A stretch of DNA of 64,000 bases from Actinostola sp. cb2023. Its lineage: Eukaryota > Cnidaria > Anthozoa > Actiniaria > Actinostolidae. Positions 27,003-39,400 of the stretch are shown here, piece after piece; within the stretch, counting starts at the first letter, position 1; every line of letters begins with the position of its first letter. The notes under the pieces were generated by a model. It did not search any database. It was not told the origin of the DNA and saw only the letters and a list, made by a program, of their open reading frames with translations. The stretch lies in NCBI GenBank assembly GCA_033675265.1, contig JAUJYZ010000850.1, forward strand, positions 241,501 through 305,500, read 5' to 3'. Both the position numbers and the translations under genes were made by a program.

Positions 27003-30000
27003 GGCAATGACGTGGATGATCAAATTCAGTTATGTTGATGACCGTGTTGTATTTGTTAATGTTGTTGTTGATGATGATGATAATAATGATGACAGTACTA
27101 GGCCCCTCCCTCACCCAGCACACTGACCTCTTGGAAAGCCTGTGCATAGTTGCCACTCTGAATAAGATCAGTTATGTGTCTCTGAAAGAAAATCAAGTGA
27201 GATCAGATATCAATAAACTTCACCAGAAGAACGGTCGCTCAAAGGTGGTCGCTTTGTGAGGTCGCTTTGTGAGGTTTGGCTTAGCGCCTGAACCTCTACA
27301 GGTCGATCACCAGCCTGAACCTCTACAGGTCGATCACCAGCCTGAACCTCTACAGGTCGATCACCAGCCTGCACCTCTACAGGTCGACCACCAGCCTGCA
27401 CCTCTACAGGTCGACCACCAGCCTGAACCTCTACAGGTCGATCACCAGCCTGCACCTCTGCAGGTCGATCACCAGCCTGAACCTCTACAGGTCGACCACC
27501 AGCCTGCACCTCTACAGGTCGACCACCAGCCTGCACCTCTACAGGTCGACCACCAGCCTGAATCTCTACAGGTCGATCACCAGCCTGAACCTCTACAGGT
27601 CGACCACCAGCCTGCACCTCTACAGGTCGACCACCAGCCTGCACCTCTACAGGTCGACCACCAACCAGCCTCACCAGCCTGCACCTCTACAGGTCGACCA
27701 CCAGCCTGCACCTCTACAGGTCGACCACCAGCCTGCACCTCTACAGGTCGACCACCAACCAGCCTGAACCTCTACAGGTCGACCACCAGCCTGCACCTCT
27801 ACAGGTCGACCACCAGCCTGCACCTCTACAGGTCGACCACCAACCAGCCTGAACCTCTACAGGTCGATCACCAGCCTGCACCTCTACAGGTCGATCACCA
27901 GCCTGCACCTCTACAGGTCGACCACCAGCCTGAACCTCTACAGGTCGACCACCAACCAGCCTGAACCTCTACAGGTCGACCACCAGCCTGCACCTCTACA
28001 GGTCGATCACCAGCCTGCACCTCTACAGGTCGACCACCAGCCTGCACCTCTACAGGTCGATCACCAGCCTGAACCTCTACAGGTCGATCACCAGCCTGCA
28101 CCTCTGCAGGTCGATCACCAGCCTGAACCTCTACAGGTCGACCACCAGCCTGCACCTCTACAGGTCGACCACCAGCCTGAATCTCTACAGGTCGATCACC
28201 AGCCTGAACCTCTACAGGTCGACCACCAGCCTGCACCTCTACAGGTCGACCACCAGCCTGCACCTCTACAGGTCGACCACCAACCAGCCTGAACCTCTAC
28301 AGGTCGACCACCAGCCTGCACCTCTACAGGTCGACCACCAGCCTGCACCTCTACAGGTCGACCACCAACCAGCCTGAACCTCTACAGGTCGATCACCAGC
28401 CTGAACCTCTACAGGTCGATCACCAGCCTGCACCTCTACAGGTCGACCACCAGCCTGAACCTCTACAGGTCGACCACCAGCCTGAACCTCTACAGGTCGA
28501 TCACCAGCCTGAATCTCTACAGGTCGACCACCAGCCTGCACCTCTACAGGTCGATCATCACCAGCCTGCACCTCTACAGGTCGACCACCAGCCTGCACCT
28601 CTACAGGTCGACCACCAGCCTGCACCTCTACAGGTCGACCACCAACCAGCCTGAACCTCTACAGGTCGATCACCAGCCTGAACCTCTACAGGTCGATCAC
28701 CAGCCTGCACCTCTACAGGTCGACCACCAGCCTGAACCTCTACAGGTCGACCACCAGCCTGAACCTCTACAGGTCGATCACCAGCCTGAATCTCTACAGG
28801 TCGACCACCAGCCTGCACCTCTACAGGTCGATCACCAGCCTGCACCTCTACAGGTCGACCACCAGCCTGAACCTCTACAGGTCGATCACAGGTCGACCAC
28901 CAGCCTGAACCTCTACAGGTCGACCACCAGCCTGAACCTCTACAGGTCGACCACCAGCCTGAACCTCTACAGGTCGACCACCAGCTTGTAGATAGGTTCA
29001 TCTTTCTCGCTTGTCATTTTACCTTGGGATCAATAGTGGCTTGCTGCGGTACAGTCTCAACAACTGGTGTTTCCATGTAACTCTTGCGCATTTCTTGCAG
29101 CGCGCCTTGTACTTCAGCCTTCATTGTTTCTTGTATGGACACCTTGATTTGGGACTCGAAACACGAAGTCATCTCTTCGCGTAAACTGTAAATAAATACA
29201 ACATAAACTTATCAGGCAATTGTCAATATGAAATAAAGAAATGCACTTTTGGGCTGATGATGATCATGATTGATCGATTAGTGCTGGAGCTGATAAGTAA
29301 TAATGATGATGATGTCAGATGGAGTGATGCCATGGTAATGCTTATCATTGTTGTTGTTGTAGCTGATAATAATGATGATGATGTCAGATGGAGTGATGCC
29401 ATGGTAATGCTTATCATTGTTGTTGTTGTAGGTGATAATAATGATGATGATGTCAGATGGAGTGATGCCATGGTAATGCTTATTGTTGTTGTTGTTGTTG
29501 TAGGTGATAATGATGATGATGATGTCAGATTGAGTGATGGTAATGCTTATCATTGTTGTTGTTGTAGCTGATAAGTAATAATGATGATGATGTCAGATGG
29601 AGTGATGCCATGGTAATGCTTATTGTTGTTGTTGTTGTTGTAGGTGATAATGATGATGATGATGTCAGATTGAGTGATGGTAATGCTTATCATTGTTGTT
29701 GTTGTAGCTGATAAGTAATAATGATGATGATGTCAGATGGAGTGATGCCATGGTAATGCTTATTGTTGTTGTTGTTGTTGTAGGTGATAATGATGATGAT
29801 GATGTCAGATTGAGTGATGGTAATGCTTATCATTGTTGTTGTTGTAGCTGATAAGTAATAATGATGATGATGTCAGATGGAGTGATGCCATGGTAATGCT
29901 TATTGTTGTTGTTGTTGTTGTAGGTGATAATGATGATGATGATGTCAGATTGAGTGATGGTAATGCTTATCATTGTTGTTGTTGTAGCTGATAAGTAATA

Positions 30001-33000
30001 ATGATGATGATGTCAGATGGAGTGATGCCATGGTAATGCTTATTGTTGTTGTTGTTGTTGTAGGTGATAATGATGATGATGATGTCAGATTGAGTGATGG
30101 TAATGCTTATCATTGTTGTTGTTGTAGATGGCGATGGTATTTACAGTAGGGTGAGATTATAGCAGTGTGTTGTGTTGAACGTTGACAACAATTTTGTATC
30201 TTCAACCTTAGTTTTAATAAAAAACGGGCTAAGCGCCCATCTTCAGGGCTAAATGCTTAAAATCTAATTACAACGGCTATAAGTATACGAACACAAACAA
30301 ACGCCACCAAACAAGCAAGCTCGTGCGCAACAAATTGAACAAGCTCGCGCAAAGCAAACAAAATCGAACAACGCTAGATTTACTGAATATAGAGTATATA
30401 GAAAGAATGAAAAAGGTGCGCGAGGAATAGAAAATGAAATATTAACGTAAGAATTGAAAATAATAAATAGAAAGGTAGCCAAAAAACCGACACCAGTGCG
30501 CGATGAACTATAAAAATAGAATAAAATTGAGTAAACGAATGAATGAATGAACGAATGGATGAATAAATGAATGAATGATAGAATGAATGAATAAATGAAC
30601 GAATGGATGAACGAATGAATGAATGAACGAATGGATGAATGAATGAATGAACGAAAGGATGAACGAATGAATGAATGAATAAATGAAATAATGAATGAAC
30701 GTATGAAAGAATAAATGAACTAGTGAATGAAAGAAAGAGCGAGTAAATGAATGGATGGATGAATAAAAAATATAAATAGACTGCACAATTATTGCTTGTT
30801 AATTAGTGGCATGTAGGTGGATGGCAAAATCCTTCCACTGTCTCTGTTAGTGATGGAGTCATTGTGACTGACAATGTGCCAAGACTCCAACCATTTTCTT
30901 TGATGCCATCTACTCTCTTTTCCAATAATCTTGATATTCTTCCAGGAAATTCCATGTCCTGTTTCATGGGCATGTTCTGCTAATGCGAATTTTTCTGGTT
31001 TCCTGAGCCTAACACTTGACTGGTGTTCTTTCTGTCGTGTTAGTAACGATCTTCCAGTTTCGCCAGAAACCGACATTAGTTGTAGAAGTTGTTGATGACT
31101 GAAGTTGATGTTATACAGTTGATGATGATGATACTAGTTGTTTTATTGTTGTTGTTTTTGTTGTTGTTACTATTATTAGTAATGGTGACAGTGATCATTT
31201 TTCTTCTGATGGTGATGACGAAATTGAAGATGAAGATGGTGTTGTTGTTATCATCGTTGATGATGGTGTATTATGATAATGATGTTTATGACAGTATTAT
31301 TTATTGATTGTAGTGTTGTTTTTCCTTCAACTAACCTGTGCATTGCTGTTGCAAGTTGCTTCTGCATCACAGTTTCTACATCCCTTACCAGTAAGGAGCT
31401 GTTCCTTTGCAGTGCCTGCATTGACGACTTCAGTTGTTCTATACCTGCATCACGATCTTCTTTCTGCTCTTGCTGAGCCTCTATCGTCACTGTCACACTT
31501 CTCTAAATCTTTAAAACCAGAACAAAACACTTGAAACATCAACTGGTGTTTCTGAAGCGTGTTGCAATTACTATTCGTAACAATCTACTGTCAGTGTTTT
31601 GTCCATGCATGAGGTTAGGAAAGCATTCCTTGTCAACGTAGCTCCTTCAGAAAAGACAATGCAAAGACGAAAAAGCTCTGTATAGCCGCAGCAACCTTCT
31701 TGCGTACCCCTGGATGACACTCTCTACTCGATAAACACGCAAATCCCCCTCCCACCCCACCCACCTTCCAATGACAAACACAGCTACTTGACTTACACTG
31801 TTGGGTGCCTTTCTGGAATGCATCGTTGATTTGTTGGAACATGGATTGACACGTCCTCTCGAAAGCAGGTAGAATAGTGTCCTGGAAGGCTTCACGGTAT
31901 GTGGCTTGGATTGGACCCTGGAGCGCTACTGCGGCTGACGTACCAATGGCTTCAATCACACCCTAGAAGACGCAATATCACCATGGTGAGAAGAATAAGG
32001 ATATTTTGAAATAAGAAAGCTAGTTTTTCTTATACTCTCATTTTCACTTTTTTTTCTTTTGGTTTCTTTCTTGCTGGGTTTCCTGTGGTAGACAGTGAGC
32101 TCCAAGGATATTCTACGAGTGCTCTACCACAGGAAGCCCATCACAATAATGCACACATACATCTTTTACGATAGCCTCAGAATAAATAGTTGGGCTCCCT
32201 GTGCCCATCCATCTTTTTAATCGTTCTGTTTTCCCATCGCGTTGCCTTTTTCTTCTCTCATTTCTTACCTTATTTCTAACCAACTTGTTCACGCTCTCTT
32301 TGAGCACAGCATCAGCTGCTGTTAGTTTCTGTCGAGGAAAATATATCATAATGAAAATCATCAGTATTATTATCATGTATAGGACTGCTATTCTTATGTC
32401 ATGATTGTCAGCACCAGTAGCCTCACCACCATCATCAATATCATCACCATCACCTCCAGCAGCAGTCATTACTATCACCACCATCATCATCACCATCAGC
32501 CACTACTATCATCACCACCATCACCTTCATCACCATCAGCCACTACTATCATCACCACCATCACCATCACCATCAGCCACTACTATCACCACCATCATCA
32601 TCACCATCAGCCACTACTATCATCACCACCATCACCATCACCTTCAGCAGCAGTCACTACTATCATCACCATCACCTCCAGCAGCAGTCATTACTATCAC
32701 CACCATCATCATCACCTCCAGCAGCAGTCATTACTATCACCATCATCACCATCAGCCACTACTATCATCACCACCATCATCAATATCATCACCATCACCT
32801 CCAGCAGCAGTCATTACTATCACCACCATCATCATCACCATCAGCCACTACTATCATCACCACCATCATCATCACCATCATCATCACCTTCAGCAGCAGT
32901 CACTACTATCATCACCATCACCTCCAGCAGCAGTCATTACTATCATCACCATCATCATCACCATCATCATCACCTCCAGCAGCAGTCATTACTATCACCA

Positions 33001-36000
33001 CCATCATCATCACCATCATCATCACCTTCAGCAGCAGTCACTACTATCATCACCATCACCTCCAGCAGCAGTCATTACTATCATCACCATCATCATCACC
33101 ATCATCATCACCTTCAGCAGCAGTCACTACTATCATCACCATCACCTCCAGCAGCAGTCATTACTATCACCACCATCATCATCACCATCAGCCACTACTA
33201 TCATCACCACCATCACCATCACCTTCAGCAGCAGTCACTACTATCATCACCATCACCTCCAGCAGCAGTCATTACTATCACCACCATCATCATCACCATC
33301 AGCCACTACTATCATCACCACCATCACCATCACCTTCAGCAGCAGTCACTACTATCATCACCATCATCATCACCATCAGCCACTACTATCATCACCACCA
33401 TCACCATCACCTTCAGCAGCAGTCACTACTATCATCACCATCACCTCCAGCAGCAGTCACTACTATCATCACCACCATCACCGTCATCTTCAGCAGCAGC
33501 CACTACTATCACCACCACCATCACCATCACCTTCAGCAGCAGTCACTACTATCATCACCATCACCTCCAGCAGCAGTCACTACTATCATCACCACCATCA
33601 CCTTCAGCCACTACTATCACCACCACCATCACCTTCAGCAGCAACCACTACTATCATCACCACCATCATCATCACCTTCAGCAGCAGCCACTACTATCAT
33701 CACCACCATCATCATCACCTTCAGCAGCAGCCACTACTATCACCATCACCATCATCATCACCTCCAGCAGCAGTCACTACTATCACCACCACCATCACCT
33801 TCAGCAGCAACCACTACTATCATCACCATCATCACCTTCAGCAGCAGCCACTACTATCACCACCACCATCACCACCATCATCTTCAGCAGCAGCCACTAC
33901 TATCACCACCACCATCACCACCATCACCTTCAGCAGCAGTCACTACTATCACCATCACCTTCAGCAGCAGCCACTACTATCACCACCACCATCACCTTCA
34001 GCCACTACTATCACCACCACCATCATCATCACCTCCAGCAGCAGTCACTACTATCACCACCACCATAACCTTCAGCAGCAACCACTACTATCATCACCAT
34101 CATCACCTTCAGCAGCAGCCACTACTATCACCACCACCATCACCACCATCATCTTCAGCAGCAGCCACTACTATCACCACCACCATCACCACCATCACCT
34201 TCAGCAGCAGTCACTACTATCACCATCACCATCACCTTCAGCAGCAACCACTACTTTCATCACCACCATCATCATCACCTTCAGCAGCAGCCACTACTAT
34301 CACCACCACCATCATCTTCAGCAGCAGCCACTACTATCACCAACAATCACCATCACCTTCACCAGCAGCAGCACGAACAACAATAACATTGACAGCTACC
34401 ACTGCCACTACTGCCATCATCATCATCATCAACAATCACAATAATCATCACTATTATTAATATATTAATCTATCTACCTGTGCCATAGTAGTGTTTAATT
34501 GCTCTTGTATTGACGATAAGACCTTCTGTACTGCAGGTACAACGTTGTTTTTCACCTCTTGTTTCAGTGTCTTCTCAAGTTTGCCTGTGATCGAGTTAGT
34601 GACAGCTTGAGACAAAGTACTCGTTAGATGTTCTTGCTTCTTCTTGTCTGACGTTTGTCTCTCTTTCAGCGCTTTTTCCAGACGTTGTGCTGTGTAATAT
34701 GATGTAAGGATTACAAAGCTCTGTAAGCGACCACTTCTTGTAGTCGACCACCTCCCTTAAGGTGACTCCGTTATAATTCTCGGCGCACTCGTCTATGACA
34801 AACTTTGGGTCATAACTTCCTCTGCTTTTATGCAATTGCCATAAAACATTGGCAACAATAAGAGCTATCATTCACCTATAACACAATATAATTCGATTGC
34901 ACTGCAGAACATTAAAATAAAAAATATTAGAACTTAAGTAAAGTCAATGTTTTGGATAAAATTGGATCTTGCGAAAAAACTGTCCGTTTTTTTGGATGAA
35001 AGTTTTAGAATCACTTTAGATTGACATATTCATAACCTGACCAAGTTTTAGCAAAATCGTTGGAGCTAAAGCACGGCCGCATGAAGACCACCAAAATTAA
35101 GCACTGAAATTATCTTGAAATGTGCTTTAGCTCCAACGATTTTGCTAAAACTTGGTCAGGTTATGAATTATGTCAATTCAAGTGATTCCAAAACTTTCAT
35201 CCAAAAAAAACGAACAGATTTTTCGCAAGATCCAATTTTATCCAAAACATTGACTATTATTAAAAAAAATGTTATGCAGTGCAATCGAATTATATCGTAT
35301 TATAGGTGAATGATAGCTCTAATAGTTGCCAATGTTTTATGGCAATTGCATAAAAGCAGAGGAAGTTATGACCCAAAGTTTGTCATAGACGAGTGCTCCG
35401 AGAATTATAACGGAGTCACCTTAAACATCCACTACGTAAACCCCCTCTTTCCTAATTACTCAAGGCCCAGTTATTGTGTTAGAATGATCCTTGTATTGTA
35501 AGGCAAGACGAGTGCAAGCACAAGAGGTCACATTTCATTGCAAAATGGTGGAAGTATAATTGCAAGGCTCATTTTCTAGTGCTTATGCACTAATGCTTAC
35601 GTCAGGGTCTTTTGCTTATACTTGAACCTTCGTTTGTGTTTGACGCTTGTACCCCTAACGAGGATCATCATCGTCATCATTATTATGATATCATTTGACT
35701 GAAGGACATGTATGCTACAACATTGCAAGCAACTATTTGCTTTAGCGCACATATTCTGTAGTCACGCATTGGTGCCAGTATTGCACACAATAGTCCCCTT
35801 CACAGTTCCCTGTGCCATCTTGAAAGGTAGCCGTGCCTTTGCATTGAAGCGAGACCAACGGTGACCTTGCAATGATAGAGACCTTCTAATACCCCATTCA
35901 CACCAAACCTTGTTTAGTTAAACTAGGTTTATTCTCGCTTCTCTAATTCGAGGGCATTTAATTTTGCAAGAATCAAACTACCTGGAATTTACACTATGCA

Positions 36001-36479
36001 AAATAAAGAACAGTTTACCAGCAGTTTTGTGCCAAAAGTTCCATGGCGTCTGTAGATAATTTTCTAAACATGTTTAGTTAAACCACCTTAAACCATGTTT
36101 AAGCCTTGGTGTGAATGGGGCATAATTATAAAAGATGCTTAAAAAGGTCTCTACCATTGCAAGGTCACCGTTGGGCTCGCTTCAATGCAAAGGCATGGCT
36201 ACCTTTCAAGATGGCGCAGGGAACTGTGAAGGGGACTATTAAGATATGCTGTTGTAAGGATGTTTTAAGGATACCCTCTAGAACACTATGTTGAGCCAGA
36301 CCATCGTTAATCCTGTCTAGTAGTGTGTCTTCGAGTTTCACCATCTCTGCTCTAACAAGTTCTGTAGTATTCTGGTGATGGTTGGATTGATTGGATCTCA
36401 TTTCTTGCCCGAGTGTGGAAATCTGTTGTTGCTGAGCTTTCATCAGCTGTAACAGCTCAGTAAGAGACGAAGATAAATC
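25881..36479 (-). CDS. EDC4: EDC4 coiled-coil and C-terminal helical exons
   Basis: Nine exons from 36479 down. They begin with the coiled coil DLSSSLTELLQLMKAQQQQI, continue through AQRLEKALKERQ and the strongly conserved GPIQATYREAFQDTILPAFE then RTCQSMFQQINDAFQKGTQQ. The C-terminal domain includes ALTAADLSLVVFVCESVD, PLPQPVLLSLIQQLSVDLL and YLTDAVMALEPSNEVTREHM. These match vertebrate EDC4 from the oligomerisation region to the end. The protein ends MLNMAAQSLLR at TAA. The nine exons are spread over 10.6 kb because of intronic arrays and elements. Confidence 0.95.
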
Positions 36480-39400
36480 CTGGAAAATAGAAAACATATC
36501 AAATTATGTGCTGCTGTGATTTGCTAAATATTTCTCAGTCTGTAGTAAGTGGTGGGAGAGTGGTGGGAGAGTGGTGGGAGAGTGGTGGGAGAGTGGTGGG
36601 AGAGTGGTGGGAGAGTGGTGGGAGAGTGAGAGGTGAATGGTTATCATTATCATCATCAATGTTATCATCAACATACAACATCAACATACATCATCAACAA
36701 CATCATCAACATACATTATCATCAACAACATCACCATCATCAACATACAACAACATCATCATCAACATCATCATCAACATTATCATCAACATACAACATC
36801 ATCATCAACATACATCATCAACATCAACAATATCATCATCATCAACAACATCTTCATCATCAACATTATCATCAACATACGTCATCATCATCAACATACA
36901 CAGGAGCCCATAAGTAGGAGCCTCCATCTACCATACTGGGTTTGTGAGACGACCTGTGACCGGATCAGGCTATTTTTAGAACACCTTTTCCCGCGAACTA
37001 ATCATCAACCAATAGGAATCCCCCATGGGAATTAAACAGAGTCAATCAGCATGCAGGAGATGATTTGTGGTAGATGATTTGTGTTTATTTGTGATATATG
37101 AACAAAATTGGCGAAATTGAAGAAACTGAAAGTGAAGAGAGCGAGTGTGACTCTTTTGCAGAGTTTAGTACTTCATCGGAAAGTGACCAAGAGTCTTCAA
37201 GTTCATGTTCTGTTTCTCAAGGAACTAAAAAAACATAAAATATTAAACCTACCAAGCCAAAAGCTAGAAACTCCGTAACAAAGCCGAAATCAAAAATCCC
37301 TGGTGTTAAAATTTCGCGGGAAAACTGGTGTTCTAAAAATAGCCTGATTCGGTCACAGGTCGTCTCACGAATACATCCCAGATGGAGGCTCCTACTTATG
37401 GGCTCCTGACATACAACATCATCATCATCAACATCATCAACATACAACATCATCATCATCAACATCATCATCAACAAATACATCATCATCATCAACATCA
37501 TCATCAACAATATCATCATCATCATCATCAACAACATCTTCATCACAAAACTTTTTGTATCTTCAACCTGAGTTTTATTACAAAACTGCCTGGGCAGTTT
37601 TGTAATAAAACTCAGGTTGAAGATACAAAAAGTTTTGTCATGAATTATCCAACCTACAAACCAACATTAGATTTAACATCTTCATCATCAACATACCACA
37701 TCATCATCATCAACATCATCATCAACATTATCATCAACATACAACATCATCATCATCAACATCATCATCAACAATATCATCATCATCATCAACATCTCAA
37801 GCATGTTGAGGCTTGCTTTTCTTAGCTATCTTCATTTTCCAAATATCTCCTTCCAGTTTTTACCGATGAATTTGATGTTTGGACATAAAGTGACATCTGA
37901 GGAAGTTAACATTTTAAGCTGGAATTTGGAAATGGGGTGACGGTTTTCATTCATTCCAAAAATCGTTTGATATGAACTTGTCACGTATAACGTGCTTAAC
38001 AAGACTGCGTTTGGAATGGATGACTTTCTTTTTTTGCAAACGAATTAATTAGCAAAAGAGGTCACGTGACCAAGTCAAGTATTTGCAAATTTTCATTTTT
38101 CTTGTGAAAACAAAATTAAGGACATCCATTCCTAACACAGTCTTGTTAAGCACGTAATACATTACAATTTCACATCAAATGATTTTTGGAATGAATGAAA
38201 ACCATCACCCCATTTTCAAAAATCTATTTTCCTCGCCTTAACCACCAAAAGTCAATTTTTTAAAGCTTGAAATGTTAACTTCCCCAATTGTCACTTTGTG
38301 TCCAAACATCAAATTCATGGGTAGAAACTGGAAGCAGATATTTGGAAAATGTAGTTTTTCATGAATCTGGAAAAAAAAAAACAAGCCTTAAACATGCTTG
38401 ACATCTTCATCTTCGTCATCATCATCAACAACAACATCATCAACAGTATAACAACATAAGTATTGAAGATAAAATAAAATGCATTGGAAAAAATAAAAAA
38501 TAAAAAAAACATCATCAACAGTGTGTCCATGTAGTTACTCTTCGCCTGTTATAACTATAACTACAAATATATAAATAACAATGGAATTGATGAAAAACAA
38601 GTCAAAACTATTACTATATTACATCATATACAACATCATCATTGTGTGGCATAAAAATTTTCTTTTTAAAAATAAAAAAATATTTAATAAAAAAATAAAA
38701 AAATCATTATGTGGCATGCAAGTGATGGGAAGAGGGAAATAGTACTCATCACATCTTAAATCTCACAAGCAGTGTACATTGGATTAGGAGAATGATGGCC
38801 GACAATATGTGGGGAGGGGTACACACTGTATACATATGTTGTACAAGCATGAAGGCACACACCTGACTGACTGGTCTTGGCGACTCTGGGGGTATATCAA
38901 TCCTAGACACAGGCGATGATGTCAGGCTGAAACAAACACACATTTAAAACTATATATGACATTCTAGGATGTAATAGACCTTTTTACCGATACGGCGGCC
39001 ATCTTGAATTATGGAGAAATTATGGGATGCCCAGGGTGCAAGCTAGTAACATGTAGTAACCATTTGGCCATTAAAAACTACGAAAACCTAATTTAAAGCA
39101 ATGAATTTGTACAAAATTATACAACAATACACAAAACATGTAGATATTAAGTCATACAACACTATGGCTAGCGTGACATAGAAAAATAATATATTGACGC
39201 GACTCCACTCTCTACAGTTTTTGGGTCATTTGCACCCTGGGCATCCCATAATGTTTTAGCCAAAACAATAGAATCCAAAATGGCCGCCGTATCGGTAAAA
39301 AGGTCTATTAAAACAATCTACCAACAATCTTGGACAAAACTCGTTGACACACTACGCATTTTGTAGACATTAGAGCTGATAATTTATAGGATCGCAAAAT

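Noticed and set aside
27269..29001. 9-residue repeat proteins PEPLQVDHQ and GGRPVEVQA
   Set aside because: The array is intronic in EDC4 and not in frame with either flanking exon. Kept only as a low-interest observation.
30508..30786. 92-aa frame rich in His, Ser and Phe
   Set aside because: Derived from a GAAT tetranucleotide repeat next to the Penelope fragment.
32401..34444. Plus-strand frames of 555 and 679 codons rich in His, Ser and Gln
   Set aside because: Two frames are open at once over a CAC/CAT/CAG triplet array in an EDC4 intron. Composition reflects the repeat, not a gene.
34596..35501. Paired frames beginning MIALIVANVLWQLHKSRG
   Set aside because: They are the two arms of the foldback 34761-35420 read in opposite directions, not a duplicated gene.
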